DNA of 64,000 nucleotides from contig CAVZHO010000001.1 in NCBI GenBank assembly GCA_963775085.1, forward strand, positions 62,001 through 126,000, in the 5' to 3' direction. The notes under the pieces are model-generated. The model was not told the DNA's origin, searched no databases, and was given only the letters and a program-made list of their open reading frames with translations. The position numbers and the translations under genes were made by a program. Shown piece after piece: positions 9,122 to 16,963 of the stretch (positions within the stretch are counted from its first letter, which is position 1; each line of letters starts with the position of its first letter). The DNA is from JAAFIP01 sp963775085 (GTDB taxonomy: Bacteria; Pseudomonadota; Gammaproteobacteria; Burkholderiales; Burkholderiaceae_C).

Positions 9122-9416
9122 AGTGCAGGGTAAAAAATTTATTCTAAACTAAGGTTGTCAGACAACATATGGGGGATTACGTGGGTACGCAGCGCATTAT
9201 GTCCAGAAAAGCGTGCCCAAGCGGCATGCCACGCCCCGGTAGAGTAACTAAATAGAAGGGGGAACCACCCTACGTAATATTGCCCAGCGTAGGATCTTCC
9301 GATTTCACTATTTTTTGCTATTATCTTTATAGCTACAAACATCCATATGACAAGGACTATTGGCATATTTAACCAACTATTTTGCGGTTTCACACAAGTT
9401 ACAGCACAATCATGCC
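9122..9416. promoter_or_regulatory. Divergent intergenic region with palindromic operator GTTGTC-A-GACAAC
   Basis: The 295-base gap separates udh (minus) and the aldehyde dehydrogenase (plus). A perfect 6+1+6 palindrome GTTGTCAGACAAC lies at 9154-9166, 33 bases before the udh start, overlapping where a minus-strand promoter (TAGAAT-like -10 near 9140) would be. Operators of this shape are typical of FCD-type GntR regulators, which commonly control sugar-acid genes (family knowledge). No regulator gene is in this cluster. The rest of the gap is A/T-rich near 9300-9350 with no recognisable gene. Confidence 0.5.
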
Positions 9417-10850
9417 ATGCAACACCATTTCATCGCCAACACCGCCGTCCCACCCTCCTCTGGCCGCACGCTGGCGATGATCGACCCGTCAGACGGCAGG
9501 CCGTTTGACGAAATTGCGCGCGGCAATGCCCACGATGTAGACCAGGCCGTGCGCGCCGCGCGCCAGTGCTACACCAGTGTGTGGAGCAAGCTCAGCGCCA
9601 CCGAGCGTGGCCGCCTGCTGATGCGTCTGTCGCACAAAGTCACCGAGCACGCCGAAGAGCTGGCCCTGCTAGAGCAGCGCGACTGCGGCAAACCCACCAA
9701 ACAGGCGCGGGCGGACGCCACCGCCCTGGCCCGCTACTTTGAGTTTTACGCCGGAGCGTGCGACAAGCTGCACGGCGAGACCCTGCCCTACCAGGACGGC
9801 TACAGCGTCTTCACCTGGCGCGAGCCCTACGGCGTGGTGGGCAACATCATCCCGTGGAACTACCCGATGCAGATTTTTGGCCGCAGCGTGGGCGGCGCGC
9901 TGGCAGCGGGCAATGTGTGCGTGGTCAAACCCTCCGAAGACGCCTGCTTGTCCGTGTTAAAAGTGGCGCAACTGGCCGCAGAGGTGGGCTTTCCTGCCGG
10001 GGCGCTGAACATCGTCACCGGCTTCGGCCACGAGGTGGGCGACGCACTGGCACGGCACCCGGGCATCGACCACATCAGCTTTACCGGCAGCCCCAATGTA
10101 GGCACCATCATCCAGCAGGTGGCCGCCGAGCGGCACTGCCCCGTGACGCTCGAGCTGGGCGGCAAAAGCCCCCAAATCGTCTTTGCCGATGCCGACCTGG
10201 ACGCAGCCATTCCCGTCATCGTCAACGCCATCGTGCAAAACGCCGGGCAAACCTGCAGCGCAGGCTCGCGCCTGCTGGTGGACGACCTGATCTACGAAAA
10301 TCTGTTGCAGCGCCTGGGTCACGCCTTCGACAAGCTGCGCGTAGGCCCCGCCGCCATGGACCTGGACGTAGGCCCGCTCATCCGCCAAAGCCAGCAGCAG
10401 CGCGTGTGGGACTTTTTAAGCGACGCGCAGGTCGCTGGTATCCCCATGGTGGCACAGGGCCGCGTGGTGGACGAAGCCCCCGAGAGCGGCTTCTACCAAG
10501 CGCCCACCCTCCTGCGTGACGTACCCATCGCCCACCGCCTGAACCAGGACGAGGTCTTCGGCCCGGTGCTGTGCGCCATGAGGTTCAAAGACGAAGACGA
10601 AGCCGTGCACCTGGCCAACGCCACTAGGTACGGATTAGTCGCAGGCATCTGGACGCGCGACGGCGCACGTCAATTGCGCATGGCCAAGCGTGTGCAATCG
10701 GGCCAAGTGTTCGTCAACAACTACGGCGCAGGTGGCGGCGTAGAGTTGCCCTTCGGCGGCGTGAAGTCGTCAGGCTATGGACGCGAGAAGGGGTTTGAGG
10801 CGTTGTATGGGTTTACGACACTGAAGACTGTGGCGGTGAAGCATGGGTAG
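9417..10850 (+). CDS. NAD(P)-dependent aldehyde dehydrogenase
   Basis: 477 residues from ATG 9417, a typical ALDH length; an in-frame start at 9360 would add 19 residues of no family character. Catalytic Glu is in VTLELGGKSPQ, catalytic Cys in NAGQTCSAGSRL, with NIIPWNYPMQIF and FTGSPNVG forming the NAD-binding region and ELPFGGVKSSGYGREKG at the C terminus. It oxidises an aldehyde to the acid. Divergence from the udh-TRAP cluster suggests 2-oxoglutarate semialdehyde, the last intermediate of the oxidative hexuronate route, or another sugar-derived aldehyde. The substrate is inferred only from the neighbours. Confidence 0.9.
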   Translation: MQHHFIANTAVPPSSGRTLAMIDPSDGRPFDEIARGNAHDVDQAVRAARQCYTSVWSKLSATERGRLLMRLSHKVTEHAEELALLEQRDCGKPTKQARADATALARYFEFYAGACDKLHGETLPYQDGYSVFTWREPYGVVGNIIPWNYPMQIFGRSVGGALAAGNVCVVKPSEDACLSVLKVAQLAAEVGFPAGALNIVTGFGHEVGDALARHPGIDHISFTGSPNVGTIIQQVAAERHCPVTLELGGKSPQIVFADADLDAAIPVIVNAIVQNAGQTCSAGSRLLVDDLIYENLLQRLGHAFDKLRVGPAAMDLDVGPLIRQSQQQRVWDFLSDAQVAGIPMVAQGRVVDEAPESGFYQAPTLLRDVPIAHRLNQDEVFGPVLCAMRFKDEDEAVHLANATRYGLVAGIWTRDGARQLRMAKRVQSGQVFVNNYGAGGGVELPFGGVKSSGYGREKGFEALYGFTTLKTVAVKHG

Positions 10851-11091
10851 TTTTTCTAGTTTCGCAGATACGGCATATTCGCTTAGTGTGCTGGCTTTAC
10901 CGATTGGTACCATTTTTTGCATTGGTGCCGCAGGAGCCATAAATCAACAGAATCTTATTGGCTTCTGGCTGACATTTCCACTGGCATTACTTGTTCTTAT
11001 TTGTGCTTTTGCATCTGCATCAAATTGCATATACATTAGTTTTGAATTAGATAGCTTGCAATGCTGGGCTATTGGTCCGGACAGATCATAG
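10843..11091 (+). CDS. Possible small membrane protein, unrecognised
   Basis: 82 residues starting at an ATG that overlaps the aldehyde dehydrogenase stop by 8 bases. The peptide has two hydrophobic stretches (SLSVLALPIGTIFCIGAAGA and LIGFWLTFPLALLVLICAFA). I recognise no family. The DNA from here to about 11350 is much richer in A and T than its surroundings, so this may be a horizontally acquired or decayed segment rather than a functional gene. Confidence 0.3.
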   Translation: MGSFSSFADTAYSLSVLALPIGTIFCIGAAGAINQQNLIGFWLTFPLALLVLICAFASASNCIYISFELDSLQCWAIGPDRS

Positions 11092-11308
11092 ATCAATTGA
11101 CTCAACTAAAAATTTTGGATGGGGAATGAGTCAGTACATTGGAGTGTCAGCAATTTCCATTTTTTTTATTATTGCTATCTGGTACCGATATAAAAAACGC
11201 CCCTTAACACCATCACATGATAGTTCCCATCAAGCCACTAGGAATAAGTCAACTTTAAAGAGCAAGCTAGCTTTTTGGGCTTTTTTAGAATTGCCTTTTT
11301 GGAAGTAA
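11072..11308 (+). other. Second small open frame in the A/T-rich segment, possible continuation of the previous one
   Basis: A 78-codon frame overlapping the end of the previous small frame. It holds one hydrophobic stretch (YIGVSAISIFFIIAIWY) followed by a basic tail (RYKKRPL). Together with 10843-11091 it could be one frameshifted three-helix membrane protein, or neither may be a gene. No family is recognised and there is no convincing ribosome binding site. Confidence 0.2.
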
Positions 11309-11347
11309 ACGCGGTTGACATCGAGCCTGAGGCATCAAACCCAATGT

Positions 11348-11376
11348 TTGACAGTCGCAATTGAAATGACTAGAAT
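11348..11376 (+). promoter_or_regulatory. Sigma70-type promoter of the Phd/PIN toxin-antitoxin pair
   Basis: TTGACA at 11348-11353, a 17-base spacer and TAGAAT at 11371-11376, ending 25 bases before the antitoxin ATG at 11402. An imperfect inverted repeat (TTGAAATG ... CATTTTCAA) spans the -10 box and could be the autoregulatory operator. Confidence 0.65.
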
Positions 11377-11401
11377 TAAGACATTTTCAACCACTCATAC
11401 C

Positions 11402-11674
11402 ATGAACACTTGGCCCGTACAAGACGCTAAAGCCCGCTTTAGCGAATTCCTCAATGCGACGCTCACCATTGGGCCGCAGGTAGTCACGTACCACGGCAAG
11501 CAGGCTGCGGTGCTACTGCCTGTGGAGCAATGGGAGCGGCTCAAGCAATTAGAGGCAGTAGATATTAAAGACTGGCTGCTGCACCAAGGCCCCAAGTTTG
11601 ATGCCGGGTTGCCTTTGCCCAGCCGCAGCGACTTGGCTGCACGCCAGCGCCGCCGCGCTGCGCCGGTTTTTTAA
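11402..11674 (+). CDS. Phd/YefM-family antitoxin
   Basis: 90 residues from ATG 11402, starting MNTWPVQDAKARFSEFLNA, the standard Phd N-terminal DNA-binding region (W-x-x-x-x-A-K-x-x-F-S). VTYHGKQAAVLLPVEQWERL completes the Phd domain, and a basic tail (ARQRRRAAP) would contact the toxin. An earlier in-frame start at 11315 would read through the promoter and is rejected. It lies 33 bases before a PIN-domain toxin on the same strand, the usual antitoxin-first order, and should repress its own promoter with the toxin. Confidence 0.88.
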   Translation: MNTWPVQDAKARFSEFLNATLTIGPQVVTYHGKQAAVLLPVEQWERLKQLEAVDIKDWLLHQGPKFDAGLPLPSRSDLAARQRRRAAPVF

Positions 11675-11707
11675 GCTGGCTAACAGCCGTTTGCTGCAAG
11701 GCCCCTT

Positions 11708-12124
11708 GTGTACCTGCTGGACACCAACGTCATATCTGAGCTGCGTAAAACCAAACCGCATGGTGCGGTGGTGGCGTGGGTGCAATCAGTGCCTAGCCAA
11801 AGCCTGCACCTGAGCGCCGTGGTTCTGGGTGAAATCCAAGCAGGCATAGAGCTCACGCGGGAGCAGGATGTCGCCAAAGCGCTGGACATCGAACGGTGGC
11901 TGGACAGCTTGGAAAACTCTTTCAGCGTCTTACCTGCCAGTTCGGCTGTGTACCGCCGCTGGGCACGGATCACGCACCGCCAGTCAAAGCATCACTTGCA
12001 AGATGCGCTGATCGCCGCCACTGCACTAGAACATGGCCTCACGGTGGTGACGCGCAATACCAAAGACTTCAAACCGTTTGGTGCACCGCTATTTAACCCG
12101 TTTACCCAATTACTGCGAGCGTAA
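11708..12124 (+). CDS. PIN-domain ribonuclease toxin (VapC/FitB-like)
   Basis: 138 residues beginning with GTG at 11708, MYLLDTNVISELRKTKPHG. PIN-domain acidic residues are visible: Asp in LLDTNVISE, Glu in VVLGEIQAGIE, Asp in HHLQDALIAATA and the TRNTKDF end motif. FitB/VapC proteins cleave RNA in a metal-dependent way and are held inactive by the antitoxin next door. The pair stands alone between the hexuronate cluster and pyrG. A dispersed repeat copy begins at its stop codon. Confidence 0.9.
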   Translation: MYLLDTNVISELRKTKPHGAVVAWVQSVPSQSLHLSAVVLGEIQAGIELTREQDVAKALDIERWLDSLENSFSVLPASSAVYRRWARITHRQSKHHLQDALIAATALEHGLTVVTRNTKDFKPFGAPLFNPFTQLLRA

Positions 12125-12150
12125 GCAGCTACTCTATGTATAGCGATTTG
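12117..12150 (+). repeat. Dispersed TAGCTGCTTAC-family repeat, partial copy
   Basis: Contains GCGTAAGCAGCTACT and TATAGCGAT immediately at and after the PIN toxin stop codon. It is the reverse-complement form of the core seen at 38213-38270. Confidence 0.55.
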
Positions 12151-12192
12151 GATATTCCCAAGTATTCCAAAACTATCTGTAGCAAACATCAC

Positions 12193-12221
12193 CTTTTCTA
12201 CCACCCATCGTCTCCTATAAT
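12193..12221 (+). promoter_or_regulatory. pyrG: Probable pyrG promoter
   Basis: A perfect -10 box TATAAT at 12216-12221 lies 45 bases before the pyrG ATG, with a weak CTTTTC at -35 distance. The call rests mainly on the -10 box. Confidence 0.4.
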
Positions 12222-12265
12222 CGTAATTTCCACTGACCCAGAAGTAATGCCTCTGGGCTACAGAC

Positions 12266-13951
12266 ATGACCAAATTCGTCTTCGTCACTGGCGGTGTGGT
12301 GAGCTCCCTGGGCAAGGGAATCGCCTCCGCGTCTCTCGCCGCCATTCTTGAATCGCGCGGCCTCAAAGTCACCCTTATCAAGCTGGACCCGTACATCAAC
12401 GTCGATCCGGGCACCATGTCGCCGTTCCAGCATGGCGAGGTTTTTGTCACCGACGACGGGGCCGAGACCGATCTGGATTTGGGCCATTACGAGCGCTTTA
12501 TCAATACCCGCATGAAGAAGGCCAACAACTTCACCACCGGGCAAATCTACCAGTCGGTGCTGGAGAAGGAGCGCCGGGGCGACTACCTGGGCAAGACCGT
12601 GCAGGTGATCCCGCATGTGACCAACGAAATCCAGGACTACATCAAGCGCGGCGCGGGCATGGGCACACCCGATGCAGTGGACGTGGCGATTGTCGAGATT
12701 GGCGGCACGGTGGGTGACATAGAGTCCCTGCCCTTTTTAGAAGCTGCACGCCAACTGAACCTGCGTTCGGGCGTGGGCAACACCGCCTTTGTGCACCTTA
12801 CGTACGTGCCGTTCATCAAGGCGGCAGGCGAGCTCAAAACCAAACCCACCCAGCACACGGTGCAAAAGCTGCGCGAGATCGGTATCCAGCCCGACGCGCT
12901 CCTGTGCCGCGCTGACCGCGCCATACCCGCTGAAGAGGCCGAGAAAATTTCCCTGTTTACCAATGTACAGCCTTGGGGCGTGATCAGCATGTGGGATGTA
13001 GACACCATCTACAAAGTGCCGCGCATGCTGCACGAGCAGGGTCTGGACGGCTTGATCTGCGACAAGCTGCGCCTGAACACGCCGCCCGCAAATTTGAAGC
13101 GCTGGGACAGCCTGGTGCACGAGGTGGAGCACCCGCAACACGAGGTGACGATTGCCATGGTGGGCAAGTATGTGGATTTGAGCGACAGCTACAAATCGGT
13201 CAACGAAGCGCTGAAGCATGCGGGCTTGAAGAACCATACCAAGGTCAACATCGAGTACATCGACTCCGAGACGATTGACGCCGGCAGCGCCGCGCAGTTA
13301 GCCAAATACGATGCCATTTTGGTGCCCGGTGGCTTTGGTGCACGCGGCGTCGAAGGCAAGATCCAAACCGCCAAGTTTGCCCGCGAAAACAAGGTGCCCT
13401 ACCTGGGCATTTGTTTAGGCATGCAGGTCGCCACCATCGAATACGCCCGCAATATGGCCGGGCTAAAAGATGCCAACAGCACCGAGTTTGCACCCGACAC
13501 CCCACACCCCGTGATTGCCCTCATTACCGAGTGGAAGGATGCCGACGGCAGCATCAAAAAGCGCGATGCCAAGTCGGATATGGGCGGCACCATGCGCCTG
13601 GGCGCGCAGTCGTCCAATGTCATCCGAGGCTCGCTGGCCCACAGCATCTATGGCGACATCGTGACCGAGCGGCACCGCCACCGCTATGAGGCCAACGTGA
13701 ATTATCTGGATGCCCTGCGCCAAGCCGGACTGGTCATCTCCGCCATCACCCAGCGCGAACAACTCACCGAGATTGTGGAGCTGCCACAGGGCGTACACCC
13801 CTGGTTTATCGGCGTGCAATACCACCCCGAATTTAAAAGCACACCGTGGGACGGCCACCCGCTGTTTAACGCCTTTGTCAAAGCCTCGCTCGACCATAAA
13901 GCGGCGGGCAAGACGTTGAAATCGGTGGCGGCTGAGAAGGTGACGGCATGA
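12266..13951 (+). CDS. pyrG: CTP synthase
   Basis: 561 residues, slightly longer than E. coli PyrG. It makes CTP from UTP, ATP and glutamine. The N-terminal synthase domain starts MTKFVFVTGGVVSSLGKGI and contains SPFQHGEVFVTDDGAETDLDLGHYERF. The C-terminal class I amidotransferase has GGFGARG, nucleophile Cys in YLGICLGMQ, and the His/Glu pair in GVQYHPEFKS. All catalytic elements are present. It precedes kdsA, DUF1330, eno and ftsB on the same strand, a gene order I know from Burkholderiales. Confidence 0.98.
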   Translation: MTKFVFVTGGVVSSLGKGIASASLAAILESRGLKVTLIKLDPYINVDPGTMSPFQHGEVFVTDDGAETDLDLGHYERFINTRMKKANNFTTGQIYQSVLEKERRGDYLGKTVQVIPHVTNEIQDYIKRGAGMGTPDAVDVAIVEIGGTVGDIESLPFLEAARQLNLRSGVGNTAFVHLTYVPFIKAAGELKTKPTQHTVQKLREIGIQPDALLCRADRAIPAEEAEKISLFTNVQPWGVISMWDVDTIYKVPRMLHEQGLDGLICDKLRLNTPPANLKRWDSLVHEVEHPQHEVTIAMVGKYVDLSDSYKSVNEALKHAGLKNHTKVNIEYIDSETIDAGSAAQLAKYDAILVPGGFGARGVEGKIQTAKFARENKVPYLGICLGMQVATIEYARNMAGLKDANSTEFAPDTPHPVIALITEWKDADGSIKKRDAKSDMGGTMRLGAQSSNVIRGSLAHSIYGDIVTERHRHRYEANVNYLDALRQAGLVISAITQREQLTEIVELPQGVHPWFIGVQYHPEFKSTPWDGHPLFNAFVKASLDHKAAGKTLKSVAAEKVTA

Positions 13952-13970
13952 GCGCCGCCGGACCGCTCCA

Positions 13971-14026
13971 AGGCGCGAAGGCCCCCACGGGGGGCAGCGC
14001 AGTACACGCAGTGACAAGCGTGGGGG
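13971..14026 (+). repeat. CCCCCACGGGGGGC palindromic repeat directly upstream of kdsA
   Basis: Shows GGCCCCCACGGGGGGCAGCG, then ACACGCAG and AGCGTGGGGG, ending 4 bases before the kdsA ATG. The closing GTGGGGG run is at Shine-Dalgarno distance. Copies with the same order of blocks lie at 29795-29860 (minus, inside hrpA) and 6663-6704 (minus, before dctM). Confidence 0.75.
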
Positions 14027-14030
14027 TACT

Positions 14031-14888
14031 ATGAAATTATGTGGCTTTGATGTTGGCCTGGACCAGCGCTTTTTCCTCATCGCGGGCACTTGCTCGATAG
14101 AGGGGCTGGGCATGACTTTGGATGTTGCAGGCCATCTCAAGGAAGTTACTGGCAAACTGGGCATCCCGTTAATCTACAAAGGCTCGTTTGACAAGGCCAA
14201 TCGGTCGTCGGGCAATACCAAGCGCGGCGTGGGCATGCAAGCAGGCTTGAAGATTCTGGAAGAAGTGCGCAAGCAGCTCCAATTGCCCATCCTTACCGAC
14301 GTGCATGAGGTCGATCAAATCGCCGAAGTAGCCAGCGTGGTCGACGTACTGCAAACGCCCGCTTTTCTGTGCCGCCAGACCGATTTCATCCGCGCTGTGG
14401 CGCAATCGGGCAAGCCCGTCAATATCAAAAAAGGCCAGTTTCTAGCCCCGTGGGACATGAAAAACGTCATTGACAAGGCGCGCTCTGCTGCCCTGGAAAA
14501 AGGCTTGAACCCAGACAACTTCTTGGCCTGTGAGCGCGGCGTGAGCTTTGGCTACAACAACCTCGTGGCAGACATGACATCTCTGGCCGAGATGCGCAAT
14601 AGTGGCGCGCCCGTGGTGTTTGACGTAACCCATTCGGTGCAAAAACCTGGCGGCCAGGGCACCAGCAGTGGTGGGGCGCGCGAGATGGTGCCGGTACTAG
14701 CGCGTGCAGGCGTGGCGGTGGGTGTCGCCGGACTGTTTATGGAAACCCACCCTGACCCCGCGCAGGCGTGGTCGGACGGCGCTAACGCCGTGCCACTGAA
14801 ACATATGAAAGCTTTGCTAGAAAGTCTGGTTGCGCTGGATACCGTCACCAAACAGCATGGTTTCCTGGAAAACAATTTCTCGGCTTAA
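14031..14888 (+). CDS. kdsA: 3-deoxy-D-manno-octulosonate 8-phosphate synthase
   Basis: 285 residues. KdsA condenses arabinose 5-phosphate and phosphoenolpyruvate for lipopolysaccharide core synthesis in the cytosol. It starts MKLCGFDVGLDQRFFLIAG and shows KGSFDKANRSS, VDVLQTPAFLCRQTDFIRA, VNIKKGQFLAPWDM and FDVTHSVQKPGG. Cys in IAGTCSIE occupies the place of the metal-ligand Cys of metal-dependent KdsA enzymes, so this is probably that subclass. The motif reads GTCSIEG where GPC-ES is commoner, a small oddity. A repeat rather than a standard leader precedes its start. Confidence 0.97.
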   Translation: MKLCGFDVGLDQRFFLIAGTCSIEGLGMTLDVAGHLKEVTGKLGIPLIYKGSFDKANRSSGNTKRGVGMQAGLKILEEVRKQLQLPILTDVHEVDQIAEVASVVDVLQTPAFLCRQTDFIRAVAQSGKPVNIKKGQFLAPWDMKNVIDKARSAALEKGLNPDNFLACERGVSFGYNNLVADMTSLAEMRNSGAPVVFDVTHSVQKPGGQGTSSGGAREMVPVLARAGVAVGVAGLFMETHPDPAQAWSDGANAVPLKHMKALLESLVALDTVTKQHGFLENNFSA

Positions 14889-14946
14889 TCTGTCTATTTC
14901 AGCATCTCACCCCGTCTTTCATCTTCAATCAAAACAGGACAACACC

Positions 14947-15252
14947 ATGACCGTCTCCTACATCGTCGTTGATATGCAAATTTCTGACATGGAACAGTAC
15001 AAACAGTACATGGCCATAGCGCCTGCTGCGGTGGCGGCTGCCGGTGGTGAGTATCTGGTGCGTGGTGGCAAGTTTGAGGCGCTGGAAGGCCAGTGGAACC
15101 CCAAGCGCATGGCGATGCTGCGTTTCCCCAGCTACGACAAAGCCAAGGCTTTTTACGACGGTGAAATGTACCGCACGGCCCGCGCCAAGCGCCAGGGCGC
15201 CACCGAATTTTTCAATATGGTGCTGGTCGAGGGCGTCAGCGCTCCGGTCTAA
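14947..15252 (+). CDS. DUF1330 family protein
   Basis: 101 residues from ATG 14947, with an AGGA-type ribosome site upstream (ACAGGACAACACC). Begins MTVSYIVVDMQISDMEQYKQY and has the FPSYDKAKAFYDGEMY motif of DUF1330, a small ferredoxin-like dimeric fold of unknown function. It sits between kdsA and eno on the same strand; I recall this association from other Burkholderiales. No catalytic role can be assigned. Confidence 0.9.
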   Translation: MTVSYIVVDMQISDMEQYKQYMAIAPAAVAAAGGEYLVRGGKFEALEGQWNPKRMAMLRFPSYDKAKAFYDGEMYRTARAKRQGATEFFNMVLVEGVSAPV

Positions 15253-15286
15253 TGCCTCTCTCTACTAATTCAAGGAATAAATAACA

Positions 15287-16570
15287 ATGAGTGCCATCGT
15301 CGATATCGTAGGTCGTGAAATTTTGGACAGCCGGGGCAACCCCACGGTGGAATGTGATGTGTTGCTGGAGTCCGGCGTGATGGGCCGCGCGGCGGTGCCT
15401 TCGGGCGCTTCCACCGGAAGCCGCGAGGCGATTGAGCTGCGCGATGGCGACAAGAGCCGTTATCTGGGCAAGGGCGTGCTCAAAGCCGTAGGGCATATCA
15501 ACACCGAAATCTCCGAGGCCATTTTGGGCCTGGACGCGTCCGAGCAAGCCTTCCTGGACAAGACCTTGATTGACCTGGACGGCACCGAGAACAAATCGCG
15601 CCTGGGTGCCAACGCCATGCTGGCCGTGTCCATGGCCGTGGCGCGTGCTGCAGCCGAAGAGGCGGGCTTGCCGCTGTACCGCTACTTTGGTGGCATGGGC
15701 GGGATGCAAATGCCAGTACCGATGATGAACGTCATCAACGGCGGCGCGCATGCCAATAACAATCTGGACTTGCAAGAGCTGATGATCATCCCGGTGGGCG
15801 CACCGTCGTTTCGCGAAGCGATTCGCTGGGGTGCCGAGGTGTTCCATGCACTGAAGAAGATCATCCACGACAAGGGCATGAGCATTGCGGTGGGCGACGA
15901 AGGTGGCTTTGCGCCGACCGTGGCGAACCACGAAGCAGCGATCCAAATGATCTTGGACGCAATTAGCGCAGCGGGCTACACCGCTGGCGAGCAAATTGTG
16001 CTGGGCCTGGACTGCGCGGCGAGCGAGTTTTACAAAGACGGTAAGTACCACCTGGAAGCCGAAGGCCTGGTACTCAGTAGCACCGAGTGGACTGACGTAC
16101 TGGCCACCTGGGTGGACAAATACCCCATCATCAGCATCGAAGACGGCATGGCTGAGGGTGACTGGGACGGCTGGAAGATTCTCACCGACAAACTGGCCGC
16201 CAAGGTGCAGTTGGTGGGTGACGATTTGTTTGTCACCAATACCAAAATTTTCAAAGAAGGCATCGACAAAAAGATTGCCAACTCGATCCTGATCAAGATC
16301 AACCAGATCGGCACCCTGACCGAGACCTTCGCTGCGATCGAAATGGCCAAGCGCGCAGGCTACACGGCGGTTATCAGCCATCGCAGCGGCGAGACTGAGG
16401 ACAGCACGATTGCCGACATCGCTGTGGGCACCAATGCCGGCCAGATCAAAACCGGCTCACTCAGCCGCAGCGACCGCATGGCCAAGTACAACCAGCTGCT
16501 GCGCATTGAAGAAGACCTGGGTGACGTGGCTACCTACCCAGGCCGTGCAGCGTTTTACAGCATCCGCTAG
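15287..16570 (+). CDS. eno: Enolase
   Basis: 427 residues, standard enolase length. It interconverts 2-phosphoglycerate and phosphoenolpyruvate. Visible landmarks are REILDSRGNPTVE, SGASTGSREA, the N-terminal domain LGANAMLAVSMA, metal-ligand regions GLDCAASEF, PIISIEDGMAEGDWDG and LVGDDLFVTN, catalytic Lys in LIKINQIGTLTE, and ISHRSGETED. AAGGAATAA gives the ribosome site. ftsB follows 21 bases downstream, so they are probably co-transcribed. Confidence 0.98.
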   Translation: MSAIVDIVGREILDSRGNPTVECDVLLESGVMGRAAVPSGASTGSREAIELRDGDKSRYLGKGVLKAVGHINTEISEAILGLDASEQAFLDKTLIDLDGTENKSRLGANAMLAVSMAVARAAAEEAGLPLYRYFGGMGGMQMPVPMMNVINGGAHANNNLDLQELMIIPVGAPSFREAIRWGAEVFHALKKIIHDKGMSIAVGDEGGFAPTVANHEAAIQMILDAISAAGYTAGEQIVLGLDCAASEFYKDGKYHLEAEGLVLSSTEWTDVLATWVDKYPIISIEDGMAEGDWDGWKILTDKLAAKVQLVGDDLFVTNTKIFKEGIDKKIANSILIKINQIGTLTETFAAIEMAKRAGYTAVISHRSGETEDSTIADIAVGTNAGQIKTGSLSRSDRMAKYNQLLRIEEDLGDVATYPGRAAFYSIR

Positions 16571-16591
16571 ATGCCGCACAATCTGTAGCAC

Positions 16592-16867
16592 ATGTCCACC
16601 CGCATCGTCCCCGCTATCCTGATTGCCTTGTTGCTGGTGCTGCACGCACAGCTCTGGTTTGGGCGCGGCAGTCTGTGGCATGTGTCGCAAATGCAGGGCA
16701 AACTCAGCGCCTTGCAAGTCAAAAACACCCAGGCCCAGCGCAGCAATGACCAGCTCAGCGCCGAGGTACGCGACCTGAAAGAAGGCCTGGAGATGGTGGA
16801 AGAAAAAGCGCGCTTTGAGCTGGGCATGGTCAAACCCAATGAAATTTATGTGCAGTTTATGAAGTGA
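16592..16867 (+). CDS. ftsB: Cell division protein FtsB
   Basis: 91 residues: a short cytosolic start, one membrane helix (IVPAILIALLLVLHAQLWF), then a coiled coil (LSALQVKNTQAQRSNDQLSAEV) and the FtsB/DivIC ending KARFELGMVKPNEIYVQ. FtsB forms a complex with FtsL and FtsQ at the divisome. Position straight after eno is the usual place of ftsB in proteobacteria and supports the call. The 96 bases that follow are T-rich with GCGAAA/CTTCGCG units resembling the repeat at 4173-4362. Confidence 0.95.
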   Translation: MSTRIVPAILIALLLVLHAQLWFGRGSLWHVSQMQGKLSALQVKNTQAQRSNDQLSAEVRDLKEGLEMVEEKARFELGMVKPNEIYVQFMK

Positions 16868-16963
16868 GTTTTAAGATTTTTTGACTTCTTTTCTCCCCTC
16901 TTTTTTGCGCCCTTTGCGAAATCTTCGCGCCCTCTGCGTTCAAAAAATCCCCACCCCGCCCTC

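Noticed and set aside
15236..16381. A 381-codon minus-strand frame
   Set aside because: Antisense to enolase; no domain or ribosome site.
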